Notes under the pieces: generated by a model
Told to the model about the DNA's origin: nothing
Database searches by the model: none
Seen by the model: only the letters and a program-made list of their open reading frames with translations
Assembly: GCA_030065825.1 (NCBI GenBank)
Contig: JASJCY010000020.1
Coordinates: 1 to 60,005 of the forward strand
Source of the DNA: Nostocaceae cyanobacterium
Lineage (GTDB): Bacteria; Cyanobacteriota; Cyanobacteriia; Cyanobacteriales; Nostocaceae
Length of the DNA stretch: 60,005 nt
Direction: 5' to 3'
Program-made: the position numbers and the translations under genes
Part shown: positions 53,207-60,005 of the stretch, in pieces
How positions within the stretch are numbered: the stretch's first letter is position 1
Layout: the number at the start of each line of letters is the position of its first letter

Positions 53207-53833
53207 ATGAATATAGAAGACAAAATCCAGTGGGTATATAGCTCCCAAAATAATCAGGAATTAACTGAACGCTATGATGTTTGGGCAAAGGACTACGAAA
53301 AAAATGTAGATGACCAATTTGGCTATATAGGACCAGAACCAGCAGCAGATGTATTGGTTAAATATGTGTCCCCAGATGCCAGAATTTTGGATGCTGGAGC
53401 AGGTACGGGTTTAGTAGGGGAAATTCTTCATCAACGGGGATACCATAACCTAGAAGCGATGGACATCTCCCCAGGTATGCTCAAGGAAGCAGAGCAAAAG
53501 AACGTCTACACAAAACTACATCAGGGCATTTTAGGGGAAGCATTAGACTTTCCCACTGCTACCTTTGATGCCATTATCAGTGTAGGAGTGTTCACCTATG
53601 GACATGTAGGTAGTGACGCTTTTGATGAACTAATTAGGATTACTAAACCAGGAGGATATATTGTCTTTACTGTCTCCGTTGGTCATTACGAAAATAGCGA
53701 TTTCCAAACCAAGTTTACCTCATTAGAATCTTCTGGTAAGTGGGAAAATGTAGAAACAACAGAGCCATTTCTATGCCATTTAAAAAAAGACACTGGTGTT
53801 CAACTGCAAGTTTGGGTTTATCGAATTAAGTAG
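53207..53833 (+). CDS. Class I SAM-dependent methyltransferase
   Basis: A 208-residue soluble methyltransferase with an excellent ribosome site (AAGGAG, seven to eight bases upstream). Motif I Ile-Leu-Asp-Ala-Gly-Ala-Gly-Thr-Gly lies at 60-68, the acidic loop Ala-Met-Asp-Ile-Ser follows, and Ile-Thr-Lys-Pro-Gly-Gly-Tyr-Ile is motif III. Residues before motif I (Tyr-Asp-Val-Trp-Ala-Lys-Asp-Tyr-Glu) are typical of small-molecule N-, O- or C-methyltransferases. It follows the NRPS-PKS on the same strand and could methylate the released product further. A truncated paralogue lies at 41320. Substrate unknown. Confidence 0.9.
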   Translation: MNIEDKIQWVYSSQNNQELTERYDVWAKDYEKNVDDQFGYIGPEPAADVLVKYVSPDARILDAGAGTGLVGEILHQRGYHNLEAMDISPGMLKEAEQKNVYTKLHQGILGEALDFPTATFDAIISVGVFTYGHVGSDAFDELIRITKPGGYIVFTVSVGHYENSDFQTKFTSLESSGKWENVETTEPFLCHLKKDTGVQLQVWVYRIK

Positions 53834-53875
53834 CCTTGCAAGATAACTTTAGTAGAGCAATATTTTTGTAGAAAC

Positions 53876-54658
53876 ATGGGTCATGAAAAATTTCTACAAG
53901 GTCGTGTAGCGATGGTAACTGGTGGGACTTCTGGTATAGGTAGAGCGATCGCTCAGTCTTTAGCCGCAAGAGGAGCTAATCTAGCCATTGGTTCTCGTTC
54001 AGCCAGCCAAAGTTCCTGCCAAGCTGAAATTGAGTCATTAGGAGTGAAAGCTCTAGTAATGAATTTAGACGTTGCTGCAACTGATTCAGTCAAGAATTTC
54101 TATGAATCTGTAGTCACAACTTTTGGTCAAGTAGATATCCTGGTAAATGCCGCTGGGATAACTTCTGTGCATAGCATCTGTGGTCATCCCGACGAATTAT
54201 GGCATCGGATTATAGATGTTAATCTCAATGGCATTTATCGCACCATTAAGCTTTGTCTACCAGGAATGATTGAGCGTCAGTGGGGTCGTATAATCAATAT
54301 TGCTTCTACTGCTGCCACCGTAGGAAGTCCCAGCGTTCCGGCATATTGTACTTCTAAAGCTGCTGTAGTGGGGCTAACTCGCTGTGTAGCCTTGGAAGGA
54401 GCTCCTCATGGAGTAACCTGCAATTCCATTAGTCCAGGTTGGGTAGAAACAGAATTGGGCAAAAATGCAATGCAAGATTTTGCAGCGCTCGAAAATCAAA
54501 CTTTAGCGGAATATTTCGAGGCAGTTAAGCAAAGCAATCCACAAAAAAGAATCATCCAGCCTCCAGAAATTGCTGCACTGGCAGCTTTTCTATGTCGCGA
54601 TGAAGCATTGGGAATCACAATGCAGGATCTAACTGTATCCGCTGGCTCCCTATGGTAA
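53876..54658 (+). CDS. Short-chain dehydrogenase (3-hydroxybutyrate dehydrogenase-like)
   Basis: A 260-residue classical SDR with the cofactor loop Thr-Gly-Gly-Thr-Ser-Gly-Ile-Gly near 15-22, Asn-Ala-Ala-Gly near 90, the catalytic Ser in Asn-Ile-Ala-Ser-Thr and Tyr-Cys-Thr-Ser-Lys near 156-160. The general look, including Val-Asn-Leu-Asn-Gly, Ser-Pro-Gly-Trp-Val-Glu-Thr and the C-terminal Gly-Ile-Thr-Met-Gln-Asp-Leu, is nearest to bacterial 3-hydroxybutyrate dehydrogenases. A substrate with a 3-hydroxy acid would match the predicted NRPS-PKS product. It is 42 bases after the methyltransferase and overlaps the next gene. Confidence 0.9.
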   Translation: MGHEKFLQGRVAMVTGGTSGIGRAIAQSLAARGANLAIGSRSASQSSCQAEIESLGVKALVMNLDVAATDSVKNFYESVVTTFGQVDILVNAAGITSVHSICGHPDELWHRIIDVNLNGIYRTIKLCLPGMIERQWGRIINIASTAATVGSPSVPAYCTSKAAVVGLTRCVALEGAPHGVTCNSISPGWVETELGKNAMQDFAALENQTLAEYFEAVKQSNPQKRIIQPPEIAALAAFLCRDEALGITMQDLTVSAGSLW

Positions 54659-55440
54659 ACAATAGACTAATTTCGATGAAAAATCAAAGTATACAACAAC
54701 CAGTAACTAAATCAAAGATTGTAGCTTTATGGTCTGCACCTAGATGCGTATCTAGTGCTTTCTTGAAAGCTTTTTCCCAACGTTCCCAGACAGCAATTGT
54801 GAACGAGCCATTCCTTGATGTGTATTACTTTAGCAAATGGCGACGCTCCAATCGCTTTGGTGATTGCGAGGAACAGCACAATTACGGAACTGCTCAAGTG
54901 ATTGACTCAATCCAATCGCCAACAACTCCTTTGGTTTTTATGAAAGAAATAGCTTACCAAGCATTGCCATATATTGATCGAGATTTTCTCAGTAATACCA
55001 TCAATACTTTCATTGTGCGCGATCCTCGTGAGGCAATAGCTTCCTGGTATCGCGTCCCAGAGTATCCTACGGAAGAAGAGTTTGGCTTTGAGGCATTAAA
55101 ACAAACCTGGGAAATAGTCACAAAGGAATTAAAACAAGAACCAATTGTCGTTGAAGCGACGGATTTTCGCCGTAATCCAGAACAGGTTTTAAGTCGCTAT
55201 TGTCAACGCATTGGAGTGACATTCGATCCTCAAATGTTGAAATGGGACAATGGTAGTTTGAAGCAAAATCAATGGAAACCTCATGAATTAGAAAGTAGAG
55301 CTAAATGGTATAAAACATTAGAAAATAGCACAGGAATATTACCTCCCACCAAAGTCGAAGTGGAAATTCTCTCCCAAGATATAGATATGGTTGAGCGAGC
55401 CATGAAAATTTATGAACGGTTGTCTCATTTTGCACTTTAG
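54652..55440 (+). CDS. Sulfotransferase-like protein
   Basis: 262 residues, or 254 from the second ATG at 54676. ATG-G-TAA overlap with the SDR stop suggests translational coupling. The PAPS-binding 5' loop is Trp-Ser-Ala-Pro-Arg-Cys-Val-Ser-Ser-Ala, and the 3'-phosphate motif is Phe-Ile-Val-Arg-Asp-Pro-Arg-Glu-Ala-Ile-Ala-Ser-Trp near residue 121. These are typical of P-loop sulfotransferases, although the family also contains proteins without proven activity. In this operon it may sulfate the hydroxyl or another group of the NRPS-PKS product. No PAPS-supply genes are nearby. The function is a good family guess; the substrate is unknown. Confidence 0.8.
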   Translation: MVNNRLISMKNQSIQQPVTKSKIVALWSAPRCVSSAFLKAFSQRSQTAIVNEPFLDVYYFSKWRRSNRFGDCEEQHNYGTAQVIDSIQSPTTPLVFMKEIAYQALPYIDRDFLSNTINTFIVRDPREAIASWYRVPEYPTEEEFGFEALKQTWEIVTKELKQEPIVVEATDFRRNPEQVLSRYCQRIGVTFDPQMLKWDNGSLKQNQWKPHELESRAKWYKTLENSTGILPPTKVEVEILSQDIDMVERAMKIYERLSHFAL

Positions 55441-55529
55441 GCAATATCAGACCCAAATTTTGCTTCCAAAGTGCCAACAGCCGTGGGGTGTGTTAGCTTA
55501 TAAATAACGCCATAGAAACATTTACGGAT

Positions 55530-56576
55530 ATGACAAAAGTCGTAGTTGGACTTTCTGGCGGCGTTGACAGTTCTACTGCTGCTGCCATACTACACAATCA
55601 GGGCTATGAAGTGATTGGTCTTACCCTTTGGCTGATGAAGGGTAAAGGTCAATGTTGCTCTGAAGGTATGGTTGATGCAGCTTATATCTGTGAACAGTTG
55701 GGTGTTCCCCATCATGTTGTCGATATCCGGGACGTTTTTCAAACTAATATCGTCGATTATTTAGTATCTGGTTACAGCGCGGGAATCACACCTTTACCTT
55801 GCTCCCAGTGCAACAAAACTGTGAAATTTGGTCCCATGGTACAGTATGCCCGGGAAAACCTGGATAGTGACAAAATCGCCACTGGTCACTATGCCCGGAT
55901 TCAATATAACCATACCACGGGACGTTACGAACTCCTACGGGCACTTGACCGCAATAAAGACCAATCCTACTTTCTCTACGATTTGTCTCAGGACTTACTC
56001 AGTGCCACCGTATTTCCCCTGGGAGAACTCCAAAAAAGTGATACCAGGCGCATTGCTGCGGATTATGGACTAAAAACCGCCGACAAGCCCGAAAGTCAAG
56101 ACCTGTGCTTGGTAGAAAGTAACGGCTCCATGCGGGCATTTTTGGATAAGTATCTGGCACCAAAACCCGGTGATATTGTTGACATGGAAGGTAAAATTCT
56201 CGGTCAACACGATGGTGTCCATCACTACACCATTGGACAGCGTAAAGGATTGGGAATTGCAGCTGCTGAACCATTATATGTGATTGCTTTAGATGCAGTT
56301 AATAACCGGGTAGTTGTGGGCGATCGCACCAAAGCCACCCAACCAGAATGTACTGTGTCAAGAGTCAACTGGGTATCCATCGCGGAACCATCCAGTCCCA
56401 TCCGCGCAGAAGTGCAAATCCGCTATCGTTCCCAACCCATACCAGTGACGGTGGTTCCCTTGGGAAATTCTCGCGTGCGGGTGGTATTTGACGAACCCCA
56501 ATTTAGCGTTACCCCCGGACAAGCTGCGGTGTGGTATGAAGGGGAAAAGGTGCTAGGTGGGGGAATTATCTCATAA
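55530..56576 (+). CDS. mnmA: tRNA-specific 2-thiouridylase MnmA
   Basis: A 348-residue enzyme that puts sulfur on U34 of Lys, Glu and Gln tRNAs. The PP-loop Gly-Leu-Ser-Gly-Gly-Val-Asp-Ser-Ser is at 8-16. The first catalytic Cys is in [12 protein letters not shown] (around 91-94), the second in Ser-Gln-Asp-Leu-Cys near 192, and [12 protein letters not shown] is intact. Length is as in other cyanobacteria. It is a housekeeping gene and marks the right border of the biosynthetic locus. Confidence 0.97.
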   Translation: MTKVVVGLSGGVDSSTAAAILHNQGYEVIGLTLWLMKGKGQCCSEGMVDAAYICEQLGVPHHVVDIRDVFQTNIVDYLVSGYSAGITPLPCSQCNKTVKFGPMVQYARENLDSDKIATGHYARIQYNHTTGRYELLRALDRNKDQSYFLYDLSQDLLSATVFPLGELQKSDTRRIAADYGLKTADKPESQDLCLVESNGSMRAFLDKYLAPKPGDIVDMEGKILGQHDGVHHYTIGQRKGLGIAAAEPLYVIALDAVNNRVVVGDRTKATQPECTVSRVNWVSIAEPSSPIRAEVQIRYRSQPIPVTVVPLGNSRVRVVFDEPQFSVTPGQAAVWYEGEKVLGGGIIS

Positions 56577-56644
56577 GAAACCGGGTTTCTATGGGTGGGT
56601 AACGGATAATCAGAGTATATAAACCAAAAGAAACCCGGTTTCTC
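56576..56644. repeat. AAACCGGGTTTC element overlapping the mnmA stop
   Basis: Fourth family member: AGAAACCGGGTTTCT starts at 56576, the last base of the mnmA stop, and AGAAACCCGGTTTCT ends the element at 56643. The interior (GGTAACGGATAATCAGAG) differs from the others. Confidence 0.8.
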
Positions 56645-56684
56645 GACCCTCACGAGAGTTTTATATTTGTTTTATAAACATCCT

Positions 56685-56963
56685 CTAAGATTTACGTTTT
56701 GGTGTTTGCAACCACATAGTAATTCCTGTAACAGCTAGTACAAGAAGCCCAAAAGCATTTAAGAAAGGATAAATCATCTCCAAATTGATGCGACCAAATT
56801 TACCTCTGTGCCATTCCAAAAGCCAGAGAAAGTCTTCACTTTTACCAGTAATTACTGCTACCTGAAATAAAGAACCTGTAATCAAACTCAATAATACAGG
56901 AAACAGCATTAACGGGGCAAACCAAGAGTGTAATTGACGAATACGAGCCTTATTAATAGCCAT
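56685..56963 (-). CDS. Small PepSY-associated-type membrane protein
   Basis: 92 residues with two clear helices: about 16-38 and 62-85. His12-Ser-Trp near the start of the first helix, Trp-His-Arg-Gly in the loop and Thr-Gly-Ile-Thr-Met-Trp-Leu at the end of the second resemble PepSY-associated transmembrane proteins. In larger relatives such His residues are linked to metal or haem reduction. It is much shorter than those and might be a single repeat of that fold. The next upstream gene on the same strand, 37 bases away, is a secreted His-containing protein, and the two-component pair follows. Confidence 0.75.
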   Translation of the reverse strand: MAINKARIRQLHSWFAPLMLFPVLLSLITGSLFQVAVITGKSEDFLWLLEWHRGKFGRINLEMIYPFLNAFGLLVLAVTGITMWLQTPKRKS

Positions 56964-57000
56964 AATTCAAGTAAATCATTGACATTAAATGTAGTTTTAT

Positions 57001-57360
57001 TTAATTTTTTTCTCTATACATAAATCGCTTAAGGTAAAACAGTAAAAAAGTTCCACCTAAAAGTAGTAATAATACAAATTCTCCCGGTTGAAGGATAATA
57101 TCTCTCTCGTTTGTTTGGGCTGCGCTGACTGAATTAACCACTTTTTGATGAGGTGGATTTGAGAACTCCTGCTGCACTTTTACATCTGGCATTACTGTTG
57201 CTGGAGTCTTCTGTGTCTGTGCAGATTCCGATTTTGGTTTAGTTGTTTTATTTGGTACATGAAAGTGCTTTTCATGGGCAAGTAAGGGTGTAGCTTGCAC
57301 TAACCCTACTCCCACCAGTGTTGAACTGATACAAATGGTTTGTCGGGTTTTCAATTTCAT
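57001..57360 (-). CDS. Secreted or membrane-anchored small protein with His-rich N-terminus
   Basis: I know no family. 119 residues: a signal peptide (about 1-28, ending Pro-Leu-Leu-Ala), then His-Glu-Lys-His-Phe-His, a Lys/Pro/Thr/Gln-rich linker, and a single C-terminal membrane helix (about 92-112) with Arg/Lys behind it. After cleavage the new N-terminus would carry three His, a likely metal site. Next to it are the small PepSY-like protein downstream and an RppBA-type pair upstream, all on the minus strand. A metal- or redox-linked role under that two-component system is a reasonable guess, not more. Confidence 0.65.
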   Translation of the reverse strand: MKLKTRQTICISSTLVGVGLVQATPLLAHEKHFHVPNKTTKPKSESAQTQKTPATVMPDVKVQQEFSNPPHQKVVNSVSAAQTNERDIILQPGEFVLLLLLGGTFLLFYLKRFMYREKN

Positions 57361-57531
57361 TTTCTCTGTTAAGGGTACTTAGGGATCTACATAGATAATC
57401 TCCACTTGGGTGAAGAATTAAGTTTTGAACAACAGATACTTAGGATTACAAATATTAAATATGATAATAAGTATTCATGAAATTAAGATGAAATCAAGTA
57501 GTGAAAAGCTACTCAACTTGAATTTTAGGAA
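57361..57531. other. Gap between the sensor kinase and the small membrane proteins
   Basis: 171 AT-rich bases. It could carry a promoter for the two small genes. No repeats or genes seen. Confidence 0.3.
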
Positions 57532-58866
57532 TTAATTTACAGGCAATTTAATTGTGAAAGTGCTACCTTTACCAAATTCACTTTGTACATTCAAACTACC
57601 CTGGTGTGACTGCACAATTGCTTGGGCGATCGCCAATCCCAATCCAGAACCCCCAGTATGACGAGAGCGATCGCTATTCACCCGATAGAAGCGGTCAAAA
57701 ATCCGGGAAATTTCGGTTTGGGGAATGCCAATACCCGTATCTTCCACTTGGATACTTGCATAATGGTCACTACAGTCTAAAATAACTGTCACCTTTCCTC
57801 CTGCTGGGGTGTACTGAATTGCATTGACTATTAAATTAGCCATTAAACGATACAGTTGCTCGGAATCACCTACAACATTTACCTCTTCATCCACCCGAAT
57901 TGCAGATGTCAGCTTTACCTGAGCCGAAATAGCCATTGCTGCAAATTCTTCTACTAAGTCGCTGACAATATCATTTAAACAACACAGTTCCCGTCCCATG
58001 GGAATAGATTGTCTATCGAAGCGAGACAGCATCAATAAATCTGCAACTAAACTGGTGAGTCGCTGATTTTGACGCTTGATAGTCCGCAGAATATCCCAGA
58101 TTTCTCCTGTATCTAAATCCGGTGTTAAAAGTGCTGATTCCACCGTTGCTTGGCTTGCAGCTAAAGGGGTTCGCAACTCATGTGCCGCATCCGCTGTAAA
58201 TTGCTGAATTTGCCTATAAGATTGGTAAATTGGTCGCATGGCTAATCCTGCTAACCACCAACTAGCAACAGCAACCATCATCATTGCCATTGGTAATCCC
58301 ACCACTAAACTTAATTTTACTGCATCCATATAATCATTAATGTCTGCAATATTTCGCCCTACTTGAATATATCCCCAGTCTCGATTATCTCTGGTATGTA
58401 AAGACAGTGACATTTGGTGGTAAAAATTACCTTGATTGTCTTTAATAGTTTGCCAAAGTTTTGTATTTAAAGCTGAAGATATTTTTTCTGGATAAGAACC
58501 TGCGATGGCAATTAAATTACCTGGTTTATCAAATAAACGTACATAATAGCCTTGATGAATTGCATTTAAAATATGACGTTGCGAACTGGATTGTTCTTGA
58601 GTGCAACCAGATTCAACTAAACAAACATTTGGTAAAAATTGTTTAATAACTGGTTCTAATTTTCCTGGCTGTTTTAGCTTTAGTTCTAGATTATTATGTA
58701 AGGTCTTTGCTATAAATTCTAATTCTCTATCTAACGCTACCTCATGGGCATGAGATACTGTAATATACAGACCAAATCCGCATACTGTTAAAATTAAACC
58801 CATAACGATGGCATACCACAAAGCCAAACGAATCCGGGTGCGTTGAAAAAGTTTATTTTGGTTCAT
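57532..58866 (-). CDS. rppB: Sensor histidine kinase, RppB-like
   Basis: 444 residues from ATG 58866, which overlaps the regulator's stop by 14 bases; the frame runs 20 codons further but inside the regulator. Two membrane helices (about 12-34 and 180-203) enclose a periplasmic sensor of some 145 residues. A HAMP-like linker follows, then the dimerisation domain with His in Ala-Ala-His-Glu-Leu-Arg-Thr-Pro (near 228). The ATPase shows Asn in Met-Ala-Asn-Leu-Ile-Val-Asn-Ala, Asp-Thr-Gly-Ile-Gly-Ile and Gly-Gly-Ser-Gly-Leu-Gly-Leu. The layout and partner fit RppB (NrsS), which responds to nickel or redox state in Synechocystis. The sensor has two Cys in Val-Cys-Leu-Val-Glu-Ser-Gly-Cys, a possible redox or metal site. 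Confidence 0.88.
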   Translation of the reverse strand: MNQNKLFQRTRIRLALWYAIVMGLILTVCGFGLYITVSHAHEVALDRELEFIAKTLHNNLELKLKQPGKLEPVIKQFLPNVCLVESGCTQEQSSSQRHILNAIHQGYYVRLFDKPGNLIAIAGSYPEKISSALNTKLWQTIKDNQGNFYHQMSLSLHTRDNRDWGYIQVGRNIADINDYMDAVKLSLVVGLPMAMMMVAVASWWLAGLAMRPIYQSYRQIQQFTADAAHELRTPLAASQATVESALLTPDLDTGEIWDILRTIKRQNQRLTSLVADLLMLSRFDRQSIPMGRELCCLNDIVSDLVEEFAAMAISAQVKLTSAIRVDEEVNVVGDSEQLYRLMANLIVNAIQYTPAGGKVTVILDCSDHYASIQVEDTGIGIPQTEISRIFDRFYRVNSDRSRHTGGSGLGLAIAQAIVQSHQGSLNVQSEFGKGSTFTIKLPVN

Positions 58867-59557
58867 TGGTAAGATTGAGACGATACCCCATACCGTGCAA
58901 AGTTTCAATGGGATTCCCACAACCACTACTAGTTAGTTTGCGTCGTAAAAGCCGCATTTGTGCAGCAACAACATTACTACTGGATTCCGCACCCACTTCC
59001 CAAATTTGATTGCGAATTTGTTCGGTACTAAGAATTTGGTTTGGGTGCTTCATAAAATACTCTAATAGCTGGAATTCTTTACTAGTCAAGAAAATCTCTT
59101 CTTCATCTCCCACAGTATTTTGATGAATAACCTTACTGCTACCATAATCTAATGTGAGGTTACCAATAGTTAGTTTTTGGGGTTGAAATTGAGGGGAACG
59201 TCTTTGTAAAGCTCGTAATCTCGCTAGTAATTCTTCCATGCCAAAAGGTTTTACTAAATAGTCATCTGCACCCGCATCTAAGCCAGTAACTTTATCTTCC
59301 ATACTATCTTTAGCTGTCAGCATTAATATGGGTAGGGGATTGTGATTTTTACGCAGTTTTTGACATAGTTCTAACCCTGACATTCCTGGAACCAACCAAT
59401 CAAAAATAGCTAGTGTATATTCAGTCCAACTACTTTCTAAATATGCCCATGCTTCCTTACCATCCATAACCCAGTCAACCACATAGTTATGTTGGTTCAA
59501 AACTCGTTTAATAGCTGCACCTAAATCTGGTTCATCTTCTACTAATAGCACTCTCAT
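58853..59557 (-). CDS. rppA: OmpR-type response regulator, RppA-like
   Basis: 234 residues. Receiver domain with Glu7/Asp8, phosphoacceptor Asp53 (Ile-Phe-Asp-Trp-Leu-Val-Pro-Gly) and Lys in Leu-Val-Lys-Pro-Phe-Gly. The winged-helix DNA-binding domain from about 130 has Leu-Thr-Ser-Lys-Glu-Phe-Gln-Leu-Leu and Gly-Met-Gly-Tyr-Arg-Leu. The Asp-Trp after the phosphorylation site and the Ala-Leu-Gln-Arg-Arg-Ser-Pro-Gln linker are characteristic of RppA. It is the first gene of the pair; the kinase start lies inside its last codons. Genes below on the same strand are likely targets. Confidence 0.9.
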   Translation of the reverse strand: MRVLLVEDEPDLGAAIKRVLNQHNYVVDWVMDGKEAWAYLESSWTEYTLAIFDWLVPGMSGLELCQKLRKNHNPLPILMLTAKDSMEDKVTGLDAGADDYLVKPFGMEELLARLRALQRRSPQFQPQKLTIGNLTLDYGSSKVIHQNTVGDEEEIFLTSKEFQLLEYFMKHPNQILSTEQIRNQIWEVGAESSSNVVAAQMRLLRRKLTSSGCGNPIETLHGMGYRLNLTNEPK

Positions 59558-59770
59558 AAAAAACTAATTGGTAACAGGTTTTACCCTCAAAATTAGACTG
59601 TTAACCTCAGAACTGAAAAAACGGACAATTGTCACGGAAATCTCCCGTGAAACCGTGCCACGCACTTTGAAAAAAACCAATTACGCCAGGAGACAATATC
59701 ATTGCGCTCAAAAAGAATCAAAAAAGCTTGTATGAAAATGTAGAATTACTGTTTAAGGAAGCAATCTCAA
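59558..59770. other. Leader region between rppA and a possible rightward gene
   Basis: Divergent spacer. GGAAATCTCCCGTGAAACC near 59636 contains a small hairpin. No certain promoter. Confidence 0.35.
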
Positions 59771-60005
59771 ATGTCAAGTAATATGTATACGAAGGCGATG
59801 GTACTCCCTTCGCCGACTCGGATCAGCGCGATAGCGCGCGGTGCTGGCATTTTCCTGAGTTTCTCTGAGCCACTTTGCGCTATAAATAGACGCGGGTTCT
59901 GGCTAGAAGTTCGGTACAGCTTTTCTTTCGGTTCTATTTGCATAGAACAGCTATCTGGCTATACTTTTCTAGCTTTTAGGAGAACCGCTCTGCCGACAAT
60001 CAGGA
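59771..60005 (+). CDS. Possible partial gene open to the right edge
   Basis: An ATG at 59771, with AAGGAA (59755-59760) ten bases upstream, opens a frame of 78 codons that reaches the end of the window without a stop. The product has Arg/Ser/Phe-rich composition (for example Arg-Gly-Ala-Gly-Ile-Phe-Leu-Ser-Phe-Ser). I recognise nothing in it, and it crosses small palindromes (GCGCGATAGCGCGC). It may be coding or an accidental frame through repeats. Confidence 0.25.
   Translation, partial: MSSNMYTKAMVLPSPTRISAIARGAGIFLSFSEPLCAINRRGFWLEVRYSFSFGSICIEQLSGYTFLAFRRTALPTIR

Overview
The window looks like a chromosomal segment of a filamentous, probably heterocyst-forming cyanobacterium. The signs are repeated GCGATCGC (HIP1) sites, heptanucleotide short tandem repeats, dispersed palindromic repeats between most genes, an HmpF-type hormogonium motility protein, an RppA/RppB-type two-component pair, hopanoid genes and a hybrid NRPS-PKS. 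The species cannot be named from sequence alone. There are no rRNA genes, no CRISPR array, and I recognised no tRNA. Between genes the DNA is unusually rich in repeats and gene debris.

Left part (1-19.4 kb): a TnpB remnant at the left edge, hmpF, a duplicated 279-bp non-coding unit, an unrecognised conserved protein, a 64-bp tandem array, then an ABC exporter and a CDP-alcohol phosphotransferase in one direction. Next come a NACHT-HEAT STAND protein, a RelE/ParE toxin-antitoxin pair sitting between two direct duplicates, and a phosphonate pathway: a nucleotidylyltransferase, a PEP mutase fused to a nucleotidylyltransferase, phosphonopyruvate decarboxylase and 2-aminoethylphosphonate (AEP) transaminase. 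These enzymes would convert PEP to phosphonopyruvate, phosphonoacetaldehyde, AEP and CMP-AEP. The CDP-alcohol phosphotransferase could then transfer AEP to a lipid, giving a phosphonolipid. A solitary TnpB element has inserted between the decarboxylase and the transaminase.

Middle part (19.4-37.3 kb): hopanoid genes are scattered on both strands (hpnH, hpnA, hpnG-like, hpnB-like, shc). Together they cover squalene cyclisation and addition of the C5 ribose-derived side chain. Between them lie a membrane-anchored patatin-like lipase, an RND efflux pump, a Uma2 protein, a second toxin-antitoxin pair, a DNA/RNA nuclease fused to a lamin-tail-like domain and one hypothetical gene.

Right part (37.7-60 kb): a glutathione transferase; a glycine-betaine/carnitine-type ABC importer whose two genes are separated by 1.1 kb of gene fragments; then a 3143-residue NRPS-PKS followed by a methyltransferase, an SDR and a sulfotransferase-like protein. 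The adenylation pocket, read by eye, matches the glycine code and carries an inserted N-methyltransferase. With one malonyl extension and a ketoreductase, the simplest product is a 4-(methylamino)-3-hydroxybutyrate, which is one methylation state away from carnitine-like betaines. mnmA, two small membrane proteins and an rppBA-like two-component pair close the window, with a possible partial gene at the right edge.
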